Below are positions 19,618-27,793 of a stretch of DNA of 64,000 bases, in pieces. Every line of letters begins with the position of its first letter. The first letter of the stretch is position 1. Source of the stretch: Paenibacillus silviterrae (lineage in GTDB: Bacteria; Bacillota; Bacilli; Paenibacillales; NBRC-103111); assembly GCF_030167925.1 (NCBI RefSeq), contig NZ_JASKUT010000001.1:558001-622000 (forward strand), written 5' to 3'. Position numbers and translations under genes: made by a program. A model generated the notes under the pieces. The model saw nothing but the letters and a program-made list of their open reading frames with translations, searched no databases and was not told the origin of the DNA.

Positions 19618-21255
19618 TTACGGCAAGGATGGCCTAGGCTTAGCGCTTGGCGCTTCTGAAGCGGGCTCGTTCCCGGCAACGGGCCTTGCTGCAGGTTTGC
19701 CTTCATCGGGCTTCTGGGGGTCCATGCTCCTCGGAACCGGCTTCTCTTCAAGGTCCGTATGAATCAGGACATACTTATCCTGTTCCCGGCGGTACAGAGC
19801 GCGAAGCACGCTGCTGCCTTTCTTCGGTCCCTCGATAGCGGGTCGTATTACTTCGATCTCGCCGTTCTTATGTAACGTGAAGCTGTCCGCTTCCAGATCG
19901 AGCAAGGGCTCCAAGCCGGAGGCTTTGACCTGCATAAGCAAAAACCTCGCCTTCCGCTGGGCGGAAGCTCCCTCAGCCAGCAGCAGCTGCGGTCCGTTCG
20001 GGTCCGATCCTTCCATAGAGCGAAGGGAGGCTGTGCGAAGCGCGGGCTCGATGGTCATGTCCATGAGCAGCGGGGCCGTGCCTTCGTCGCTCGGCAGCTC
20101 CGCCAGAAACAGCCGGGTGCCGGCTTCGTTCAACGCGACGGCTTGAGCGGAGCCGTTACGCCCTGTCAGCCGTGCCGCTGACGTGAGCTTGCCTTTGGCG
20201 CCGGCATTAGCCAAGAGCTTGAACGGATCGCCGGCAAGCATTCGCCGCTCCGCCGAGGCGATGGCTTGAGACGTATCCGTCAGGGAGCCCAGCGTACGAT
20301 AGAGTGCGATGGCCTCCTCGTATTTACCCGACTTCTCCAGCGAAGCGGCTGAAGCAAGGCGCTGCTGAAGGATGGACTGGATGTAAGAGTCCGCTTTTCC
20401 GCCGGATGGCACCCATATCTCATATTTCTTAAGCTCGCGGGAGGCATCCAAAAACTTACTCAAATCCTGCTTTTCGAGGATCGTGAGGGTGCCGATGGCG
20501 AGCCTTTCTAGCTTGGGAGCCACCCATGGGGCTTCCCAGCCTTGCTGTACATAGAACTGCCGGAGCTCTTCTCCGAGAGCCCACACCTCGAGATAAGGCT
20601 TCGAACGGGCGAGCGCGTCGAGCCTCGCAATATCACGCGCCTGCAGAAGGGCGTCGACGGCTTTCCGCTTCGCTGCATCCCCGCCGTAATACATGGAGGG
20701 GATGCGGATCAGCTCGGCAGCCGAAGCACCGGCGTCTTCGGCCGGCTTCATGCTTCGAAGCCGCTGCTCCGCGGCAGCCCGCGCTGCCGAGAAGGCGTCC
20801 GCCAGCTGAGCTTCCAGCTTTGCCTCCTCTGCAGCACCAACAAATCGTTCTCCGGCAGCGGCCCCAACAGCTTGATACTTCTTCTTCGCCTCTTGATACT
20901 CATTGTATCCCTTCACGAGTCCGCCGACATCCTTGGCAGCCGCAGCAGCCGTTATAGACCTCGATAGCGAGTCCACCGACTCAAGCACCTGCACAATCGG
21001 TGTCAGCTCCTCCAAGGCGGCACGGATGTCCTCCTTCCGGTAATCGAAGCCCCAGGCTGCTTCCGCTTGCCGATACAGCCTTTCGGCCTCCACTAGCCGT
21101 CCGGCTGCATGGTAGGTCTCCGCTTGTTCATACTGCCGAACGGTTTGCACGGCACCATAGGTTTTCAAGCCGGATAAGGCGAGCATGACGCCGAGGCTTA
21201 TCGCTGCAGTCCACTGCAGCCGGTTCGCGCGTTGATATAGATTTCCCATGGTCAT
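19618..21255 (-). CDS. Membrane-anchored protein with TPR-like helical repeats, unknown function
   Basis: 545 aa. A single hydrophobic helix at about residues 15-32 acts as signal anchor, placing the rest outside. Residues ~40-90 and ~310-350 (AETYHAAGRLVEAERLYRQA; KSGKYEEAIALYRTLGSL) look like tetratricopeptide-type helical hairpins. The C-terminal half appears beta-rich (YRREQDKYVLIHTDLEEKP) and ends in a Pro/Ala-rich tail. Its start overlaps the stop of the zinc-ribbon gene upstream (ATGA), so both are in one operon, divergent from the vWA/tubulin operon and probably part of the same system. Confidence 0.75.
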   Translation of the reverse strand: MTMGNLYQRANRLQWTAAISLGVMLALSGLKTYGAVQTVRQYEQAETYHAAGRLVEAERLYRQAEAAWGFDYRKEDIRAALEELTPIVQVLESVDSLSRSITAAAAAKDVGGLVKGYNEYQEAKKKYQAVGAAAGERFVGAAEEAKLEAQLADAFSAARAAAEQRLRSMKPAEDAGASAAELIRIPSMYYGGDAAKRKAVDALLQARDIARLDALARSKPYLEVWALGEELRQFYVQQGWEAPWVAPKLERLAIGTLTILEKQDLSKFLDASRELKKYEIWVPSGGKADSYIQSILQQRLASAASLEKSGKYEEAIALYRTLGSLTDTSQAIASAERRMLAGDPFKLLANAGAKGKLTSAARLTGRNGSAQAVALNEAGTRLFLAELPSDEGTAPLLMDMTIEPALRTASLRSMEGSDPNGPQLLLAEGASAQRKARFLLMQVKASGLEPLLDLEADSFTLHKNGEIEVIRPAIEGPKKGSSVLRALYRREQDKYVLIHTDLEEKPVPRSMDPQKPDEGKPAARPVAGNEPASEAPSAKPRPSLP

Positions 21256-22229
21256 TCTCCCGCTCTCTTCGTCTGTTCGTAGGCGGCGTCCGGCTCTTCA
21301 GCTTGAGCGGCCGGGGGGAGGGGACCATAGCGCCGGTTCCATATTTGCTCGACTTGACTGAACAGCTCGCGATCGACCGCTGCCCGTTCCGAGGCGAGCA
21401 GGTGCAAGCGCTGCAAGCGGTCCTCGGGAAGCCGTTCGGCGTAATCAAGGACGAGCTCCCGGAAGAGCGGCAAGTGAGCTCTGACACGCAAGGCCGCACC
21501 GGCGGCAGCGATAAGAATCTCTTCTCCGTAAGGCAGCCGCTCGAATTCCTGCCGGTATTTTACCGTGTATTCGATGGAGGCACGGCCGATCAGACCCGGC
21601 TTAACCCGGCAAATGTCCAGTAAGTAAGCGGCGAACTCCCCGTCAAATCGTTCGGGAATCAGCGAATCGAGCTCGAGGTCCATGTCGCTTCTCAGAATAA
21701 ACCGATTGAGGCAGGCCAGCTGCAGGATGCGGATCGGATTATCCTTCAGAAAGAAACTGATCTCGCGAAATTTTTCATACGCCGCAGGATAGTTGTCTTG
21801 AGCGAGGTCGGATTCCGCCTGTTCGATATCGTTCAACAGGCCTTGTCGAATTTTTTCGTAATTTTGCAGGAGTGAGCGTCGAATCGTTCGTCTAAGTAGA
21901 TAAGGGGCATAATGACGGCGAATCAAGGCATGCACAATAAGCAGCACGACGCCGACGAGTAAGGCGGCCGCCATCTCCATAAAGCTTCGGGAGGCAATGT
22001 AGGCGGCGGTGACGATGGTGCCCAGGATCAGCACATCCGTTTGTGCGCGCTTGCGTTCTATCACCTTGGCGATTTCGGTTACCGGCTGCCACGTCTCTCC
22101 GCCGCAGCCGGGACAAGCCGAAGGATTCAAGCTGCTGTAGGTGCCGCACCGATGGCATTGCCGCAGCCGGTGAAACAAATAGGCGGTTCGTATGAGCTTA
22201 GGGAGTCGTACGGGTATCTTGGGACTCAT
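21252..22229 (-). CDS. Zinc-ribbon membrane protein, unknown function
   Basis: 325 aa. An N-terminal zinc ribbon (CHRCGTYSSLNPSACPGCGG, residues ~25-44) is followed by two adjacent transmembrane helices (~68-110), then a cytoplasmic helical region of ~210 residues (LNDIEQAESDLAQDNYPAAY resembles a TPR-like hairpin). Middle gene of the divergent operon: its start lies inside the 3' end of the 56-aa ORF and its end overlaps the next gene. No enzymatic motif. Likely an adaptor or scaffold on the inner membrane face. Confidence 0.75.
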   Translation of the reverse strand: MSPKIPVRLPKLIRTAYLFHRLRQCHRCGTYSSLNPSACPGCGGETWQPVTEIAKVIERKRAQTDVLILGTIVTAAYIASRSFMEMAAALLVGVVLLIVHALIRRHYAPYLLRRTIRRSLLQNYEKIRQGLLNDIEQAESDLAQDNYPAAYEKFREISFFLKDNPIRILQLACLNRFILRSDMDLELDSLIPERFDGEFAAYLLDICRVKPGLIGRASIEYTVKYRQEFERLPYGEEILIAAAGAALRVRAHLPLFRELVLDYAERLPEDRLQRLHLLASERAAVDRELFSQVEQIWNRRYGPLPPAAQAEEPDAAYEQTKRAGE

Positions 22230-22368
22230 GGGATCCCTCCTGGAAACGCCCTGCCAATTGTTGATCGATTTGCTCGAGCGTCATGTCGTGTTTTTTATAA
22301 TAGACGAAGGTGAGCCACCGTACCCCTGCAAAGCATACGGCAGAGATTAGAACGATCAGGGTTAGCAT
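22198..22368 (-). CDS. Small single-pass membrane peptide, 56 aa
   Basis: Short ORF starting MLTLIVLISAVCFAGVRWLT with an AAGGAGG site five bases upstream of ATG; a single transmembrane helix occupies residues 2-22 and a charged cytoplasmic tail (YYKKHDMTLEQIDQQLAG) follows. It overlaps the start of the zinc-ribbon gene by 32 bases in another frame, suggesting translational coupling. First gene of the minus operon. No family recognised; the good ribosome site and position argue that it is real. Confidence 0.65.
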   Translation of the reverse strand: MLTLIVLISAVCFAGVRWLTFVYYKKHDMTLEQIDQQLAGRFQEGSHESQDTRTTP

Positions 22369-22397
22369 AACATCCTCCTTGGGTCGTTGTGAGCATC

Positions 22398-22434
22398 TTA
22401 AGAAAAACGTAAGATTTGAGAAAGTTTTTCTTAA
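22398..22434. promoter_or_regulatory. Perfect 11-bp inverted repeat between divergent operons
   Basis: TTAAGAAAAAC (22398-22408) and GTTTTTCTTAA (22424-22434) with a 15-base spacer, in the 188-bp region between the minus operon start (22368) and the vWA gene (22557). It is placed so that one dimeric regulator could act on both promoters. Confidence 0.55.
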
Positions 22435-22556
22435 TTAGTACCAGGTAATATAAACAAATACAAGCGATGTTGAAACCATTTTACATCCAGATTCGTCAAA
22501 ATACTACAGATGCGCCACAAAATGGTGAAACGGCGCTTGCTTGGAGGAAAAGGCCT

Positions 22557-24311
22557 ATGCACGTAATCAATAAATCGATGGTTACCCTACTATCACTTCT
22601 TCTTGCCTTACTGTTATTTGCTGCTGCCGGAGTCAGTGCGTCGGATCCGAACGGCAATGTACGCATGGATGCAGTGCTTTCCGTTGATGTGAGCACCTCT
22701 ATGAACGAGAGCGACGGCAATAAGGTGAGCTACGAGGCGGTGAAGCTGTTCGTCGATATGGCGTCGGTAGAGGGGGACAAAATCGGCATTGTCGCTTATA
22801 CAGATCGAATCATGCGCGAGAAGGCGCTGCTTCAAATGAAGGGTCCGGCCGAGAAAACGAGCTTGAAAGCTTTTATGGACCAATTGGATAGAGGACCCTA
22901 CACCGACCTTGCCGTCGGCGTCGATGAAGCCTTGAAGGTGTTGGAGAATGGGGCCGATCCGTCCCATACTCCGGTGATCGTTCTCCTGACGGACGGCAAC
23001 AACTCGCTGCCCCCGGGCAGATCGCAGAGCGACTCGGATCGGCTGCTTGCAGAGGCGGTCGGCCGGGCGAAGACCAAGGGCATTCCGATCTATACGATCG
23101 GACTGAATGCCGACGGCCAGCTGAATCAGGCGGTGCTGGAGCGGATCTCGTCCGAAACCGGGGCGAAGACGTTCGTGACCAGCTCGGCAAGCGAGCTTCC
23201 GGGCATTCTGAGCGAAATTTACGCGCGTCACTTGAAGCTGAAGGTGGTGCCTCTTCAAGAGCTGGTCGGCAGCGGAGGGTACCAGGAGGTGCCGATTGAG
23301 ATTCCGAATGCAAGCGTGAAGGAGGCGAATGTCTCGATCATGTCCGGGTCGCCGGTAGAGGTCAAGCTCCTGGACCCGAAGGGTCAAGCTGTCGCCATTC
23401 CGTCGAACCGCGTGGTGCACTCGGTATCCAAGGCCTATTCGATGGTCAAGCTCGTACAGCCGGAGCAGGGGATGTGGCGTCTGCAGGTCAAAGGCGCACC
23501 GAAGGACCAAATTAAGATATCGCTCGTCTATAACTACGATTTGAAGCTGACGATGGGGCCTTTGCCAAACAAAGCCTGGCGCATCGGAGATGAGGTTCCG
23601 GTTACGGCTTACTTGGAGTCGGGCGGACAGAAGGCGAACGATCCGGAGCTGTATAAGCGTTTGAAGGCCACCCTTATCGTAACGGACCTGCAGACCGGAC
23701 AGTCCGAGGAGCTTCCTTTAACCCCCGGCTCTCAGGAACTGAAGGGCAGTTACAAGCTGCCGCAGGCCCATGAATATGAAGTGAAAGTCAGAGCCGAAGA
23801 CGCGGGATATACAAGGGAATCGGCACCCGTCAAGCTTACGGCGTCAGGCGGCTCCCAGGCATCCCCTGTTCCCTCCGGCGAGGCGGCGAATGGAGCCCGC
23901 TGGATATGGATCGCTGTAGGTATCGTTCTGCTGGCCGCAGCCGGCTTGTACGTTATGGCTATATGGCGCAAGGCAAACAAAGGGTTCGTGGGGCAAATCG
24001 TGATTGAAGTGAAGGACGAGGACACGGGGGAACGAACCACGCCGCAATACCGGAAGCTGAATGCCTTCAAGGGCAAGGTTACGCTGCACCAGCTGCTGCA
24101 GCTCGCTCCGGAATTGGCGGAGACGAAGGGTATCATCCTGCGCCCGGGTCCGGGGGATTGTCTGCTTCTCAGTAATATGACAGCCTGTGTGATTGAGAAG
24201 GGCGGCAGGGTGCTGGATGCGGCATCAGGCAAGGAGCTTCGTGCCGGAGACCGGGTTCGCATCGCATTAAGCGGGGTCCACCGTTCCGTTGTCCTCGAAT
24301 ACATGAAATAA
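22557..24311 (+). CDS. von Willebrand factor A protein, membrane-anchored
   Basis: 584 aa. Start at 22557 chosen because GGAGG lies nine bases upstream and a signal peptide (residues ~8-28) immediately follows. The vWA domain (~35-220) keeps the metal-binding MIDAS: DVSTS (44-48), the Thr in IVAYTDR and Asp in LLTDGNN. A beta-rich region follows, then one transmembrane helix (~449-470) and a ~114-residue cytoplasmic tail of mixed alpha/beta character. The vWA is therefore outside and the tail inside. First gene of the seven-gene GTPase operon; the tail could contact the tubulin-like GTPase encoded next. Confidence 0.88.
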   Translation: MHVINKSMVTLLSLLLALLLFAAAGVSASDPNGNVRMDAVLSVDVSTSMNESDGNKVSYEAVKLFVDMASVEGDKIGIVAYTDRIMREKALLQMKGPAEKTSLKAFMDQLDRGPYTDLAVGVDEALKVLENGADPSHTPVIVLLTDGNNSLPPGRSQSDSDRLLAEAVGRAKTKGIPIYTIGLNADGQLNQAVLERISSETGAKTFVTSSASELPGILSEIYARHLKLKVVPLQELVGSGGYQEVPIEIPNASVKEANVSIMSGSPVEVKLLDPKGQAVAIPSNRVVHSVSKAYSMVKLVQPEQGMWRLQVKGAPKDQIKISLVYNYDLKLTMGPLPNKAWRIGDEVPVTAYLESGGQKANDPELYKRLKATLIVTDLQTGQSEELPLTPGSQELKGSYKLPQAHEYEVKVRAEDAGYTRESAPVKLTASGGSQASPVPSGEAANGARWIWIAVGIVLLAAAGLYVMAIWRKANKGFVGQIVIEVKDEDTGERTTPQYRKLNAFKGKVTLHQLLQLAPELAETKGIILRPGPGDCLLLSNMTACVIEKGGRVLDAASGKELRAGDRVRIALSGVHRSVVLEYMK

Positions 24312-24357
24312 AGCGACACATTGTAAAACACTTATGCAGCCCACGGGAGGTTACTAT

Positions 24358-27300
24358 ATGAAAGCAGTCGTAAGAGAACATATTCAACAGCTGGACGTAT
24401 CGCTTGGCGGTGGCATTGTCAGTGAAAAAATCCGCGTAGATACCATCGACAATCCGATGCTCGTGATCGGACTGGGAGGCACCGGCATCGATGCGCTGCT
24501 GAGGTTGAAATATCAGGTGAATCGAAGATTCAAGCTGCCGGAGGATCCTTATACGAAGAAGAAGCGGGAGAAACCCGCCAATATTGAGTTTCTGGCTTTT
24601 GAGACGAATGAGCATGACCGGGGCAAGCGTTACAAAGGGATCGGTCTCGATCCGATGACGGAATTCGTTCTGCTGGCCAACGCCGAAATCGGGAGCGTGC
24701 TGCAGAACCGCAGTCTGATTGAGCCATATATCAAGGAATGGCTCTCCCCCGAGTTGACGATTACGGACGGCATCAATGGGGCCTCCGGCGTCCGTCAGGC
24801 GGGCCGCCTGCTGCTATTTACGAAAATTGTACAGGTCGTGCAGACGATCGAACGCAAAGTCAAGTCCTTGATGGTCGGCACCAATAAGAAGCTGATGGTT
24901 TTCCTGCTTACCGGCCTGTCCGGCGGCACCGGCAGCGGCTGCTTCCTGGACATTTCTTATATCGTCCGAGGCATTCTGGAGCGAGACTATGGGTCGGCCG
25001 GAGTCGATAAAGTGAGCATTCTCGGCTACCTGTTCACACCCGACGTGAATTTGGCGAACAAGAGCCTGACGGAGCATTCCCGGGAATACATCAAGAAGAA
25101 CGGGTATGCGGCGCTGAAGGAGCTCGACTATTGGATGAACGTGGATGAACGCGGAGAGCGGTTCAAGCAGCAGTACGGCAGCATCCTGAACGTGCAGTCC
25201 CCGATGCCGCCGTTTAATTTGGCTCATTTGATTTCGGCAACGAACCTGGAGGGGAAGCTGCTGGAAAACGCCTACGATTACTGCATGAACGTGACGGCCG
25301 AGAATATTACGAATTTCATGGCCAGCGAGCAAAAGCAATCCGGCGAGGAGTTTGCCATTCACGACTATATCAGCAACATTCGCACCAACATCAACCAAAT
25401 GCCGAAGGCTTATGCGGCGAATTATCAATACAACATTCTGGGCGCTTCCTCGGCGGTGCTGCCGATTGAGGAAATGACCACCTACCTTGCCTATAAAGTG
25501 TTTCAGCGCATGGAGACGATGTTCCAGGCCGGACCGAAGCAGGAGGACGTCGAGAAGCTGGCTCATAAGCTGGCAATCGATCCCGATTCGCTGCATCGCG
25601 AATTTGACAAGCGTGTCCCCGAACCGCTGCCGGGCTACAAGAACAGCGAGCGGCTCAGCTACACGAACGTGGTGAAGCAGCAGGTGGTCGATCTGGATAC
25701 GGAGCTGGAGCAAAGCTATTTATCGAAAGCGCGCGAGGAGTACATCAAGTGCCGTAAGCAGCTGCCCGGAGAGATCAAGGAGCGGTTTGCCGAGCAGATC
25801 ACACGGGTGTTCCTGCATCCGGAGCAGGGGCCGTTCTATGCTTCCAGGATGATTTTGCAGGACAAGGGCTTCTGTCTGCTGAAGCTGATCTCTTCGTATA
25901 TCGAAGCGATTAAGGAGAATTTGCTGAGGATCCCCCGGGATCTTCATGCGGCGCAGGAAAGCGCACTGGATAAGCTGAGCGAGGCGAAGAGCGCGTTTAT
26001 TTCCAAGGATCGCAAGAAGGATGCTTATATCGAGGCGAAAATTCAAGAATATTTGCTTCACAGCGACCGGGAGCGCATGGAGCAGATGATCGAATTCTAT
26101 GAGGATCTGTATACCTTGATCAACCAGGACAACACGAGAATCTACCAAGTATTCACGGAGCTGCTGAACGAGCTGAACCGGATCTTCGAGAAGAACGGGC
26201 AGATTCTGATGAACGGCGAAGAGCAGATCGACCATAAGGGGAACAAAACATACTACTGGAATGTCGTCAGCGTACCGGACATGGCTTCCATGATCGGCCG
26301 AATGACGGAGGACCGCAATGCGCAGGAGCTGATTCGGGATTTCACCCGGGCGCTTCTGGAGAAGGCGAACCAGTGGGTGAAGGAGCAGGAGGTCGACGTT
26401 GTCGGTTCCATCTCCGAATTTTTGACGGAGCATTTCGGTGAACTGATCACCAAATCGATGGAGGAATATTTGGTGATCCAATACGGTCACGAGGATTCGC
26501 TGGAGAAGCTTGTCGAGCAGAAAATCGCGGGCAGGCTGTATGAAGAAGCCAAGCCGGTGTTTCATTTGACCAATTCTTCGGGGCATTTTAACTTTCCGTC
26601 TTGGGGCTTCGTGTCGGTGCCGGTGAAGGCGCCGAATATATTCAAGGGCATTCGCAACTTCCAGGACAATGCGATTGCCAACTCCCGTTTTACCATTAAG
26701 GAAAGCGAGGTTCGCAACCGTATTTTCTGGCTTAACACGCAGAACGGCGTACCGTTGTTCTTGTACACACCTCTGAAGGTGTATGAAGAAAGCTACGAGC
26801 GCTCGATCCTCGAGCCGGAGGGCATCGGACGGCATCTGGTTCAGACGGAGAAGGTCAATTGGACGTATTTGCCTTCGCCGATCCCGGAGCGGTCCTGGGG
26901 CGACACCTACGTGAACGGCAGAATACGCGGCTATAATGCGGAGGTTCGCGTTATATTCGATAAGGCTCTTGAGCAAGGAATCATTCGGGAAAAATCGGTC
27001 GATAGCGGAACGATCCACCGCTACGAATGCGTCGTGACAGGATCGCTTGATCTGGAACGGAAGCTGTCGGCTTACGCGATGCAGCTGCACGAGGCTCGTC
27101 CGAACCTAAGCGAGGTCAAGCGTTGTGCAGGTGAACTGCGCGGGCTGCTGGAGCAGGGTCTTCCTTCGGAGAAGGTAAGGGATATTTTCGGCAGCATTAA
27201 TGAAGAGATGGCCAAGGAGAACTTGATTCGATCGCCTGAGCTTCTTCAGCTTGTACGGGAGGAACTGGAGAAATACGAGCTGCTGCGTCGGCAGGTCGAA

Positions 27301-27747
27301 CGGCTCGATCAGGTGCTGGGAGCGCACTTGGACGAGGAGCGGCTCATGAAGCAATATATCGAAGCTCAATATACCGGAACCATCGTCCGCAGAGGTGCTC
27401 TTTACGTATACGATCACTCGCCGGAGGAGGATCCTTGGGAGCCCCTTGCCAATGTCATGCAGGCTGGCAGGTTTTTGGATTTTCAGCTGTACGGCAAGCT
27501 GCGCGGGCTCGACCCGAAGCAGAAGGCCCAGCTGCAGCGCAAAAGCTCGGAGCGAAGCCGCAGTATGACAGCGTCCGAGGATATCGCCGGCCTCGAACAG
27601 AAGCTGCAGGAAATGTCCGAGGTGTACAGCGAAGCCAAAGCGGTATTGGACTATGATCGCGGCGATTATGCGGACGGCGAAGAGATGTACCGCTTTTACA
27701 AGGATATGGCCGGCAAAGTAAGCGAGATGGTACGAAGCTTGAAATAA
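24358..27747 (+). CDS. Tubulin/FtsZ-like GTPase (Tubulin_2-type), large
   Basis: 1129 aa, start at 24358 after GGGAGG. The N-terminal ~400 residues form a tubulin-like GTPase: first glycine loop VIGLGGTGID (36-45) and the signature TGLSGGTGSG (185-194), equivalent to FtsZ/tubulin GGGTGSG/GGGTGTG. The remaining ~700 residues are helical with charged coiled-coil-like stretches, much longer than FtsZ. This matches the Tubulin_2 family as I remember it: large bacterial tubulin-like proteins of unknown role beside vWA genes. Whether it polymerises is unknown. No signal or membrane segment, so cytoplasmic. Confidence 0.85.
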   Translation: MKAVVREHIQQLDVSLGGGIVSEKIRVDTIDNPMLVIGLGGTGIDALLRLKYQVNRRFKLPEDPYTKKKREKPANIEFLAFETNEHDRGKRYKGIGLDPMTEFVLLANAEIGSVLQNRSLIEPYIKEWLSPELTITDGINGASGVRQAGRLLLFTKIVQVVQTIERKVKSLMVGTNKKLMVFLLTGLSGGTGSGCFLDISYIVRGILERDYGSAGVDKVSILGYLFTPDVNLANKSLTEHSREYIKKNGYAALKELDYWMNVDERGERFKQQYGSILNVQSPMPPFNLAHLISATNLEGKLLENAYDYCMNVTAENITNFMASEQKQSGEEFAIHDYISNIRTNINQMPKAYAANYQYNILGASSAVLPIEEMTTYLAYKVFQRMETMFQAGPKQEDVEKLAHKLAIDPDSLHREFDKRVPEPLPGYKNSERLSYTNVVKQQVVDLDTELEQSYLSKAREEYIKCRKQLPGEIKERFAEQITRVFLHPEQGPFYASRMILQDKGFCLLKLISSYIEAIKENLLRIPRDLHAAQESALDKLSEAKSAFISKDRKKDAYIEAKIQEYLLHSDRERMEQMIEFYEDLYTLINQDNTRIYQVFTELLNELNRIFEKNGQILMNGEEQIDHKGNKTYYWNVVSVPDMASMIGRMTEDRNAQELIRDFTRALLEKANQWVKEQEVDVVGSISEFLTEHFGELITKSMEEYLVIQYGHEDSLEKLVEQKIAGRLYEEAKPVFHLTNSSGHFNFPSWGFVSVPVKAPNIFKGIRNFQDNAIANSRFTIKESEVRNRIFWLNTQNGVPLFLYTPLKVYEESYERSILEPEGIGRHLVQTEKVNWTYLPSPIPERSWGDTYVNGRIRGYNAEVRVIFDKALEQGIIREKSVDSGTIHRYECVVTGSLDLERKLSAYAMQLHEARPNLSEVKRCAGELRGLLEQGLPSEKVRDIFGSINEEMAKENLIRSPELLQLVREELEKYELLRRQVERLDQVLGAHLDEERLMKQYIEAQYTGTIVRRGALYVYDHSPEEDPWEPLANVMQAGRFLDFQLYGKLRGLDPKQKAQLQRKSSERSRSMTASEDIAGLEQKLQEMSEVYSEAKAVLDYDRGDYADGEEMYRFYKDMAGKVSEMVRSLK

Positions 27748-27793
27748 ATCGAAACCGGGCCTATGTGTCCGGGAGGAAGGAGGAGTAGCGTTC

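Noticed and set aside
19600..19628. Terminator at the 3' end of the 545-aa gene (CCTTGCCG/CGGCAAGG)
   Set aside because: The stem lies around the stop codon and no T-run follows on the minus strand.
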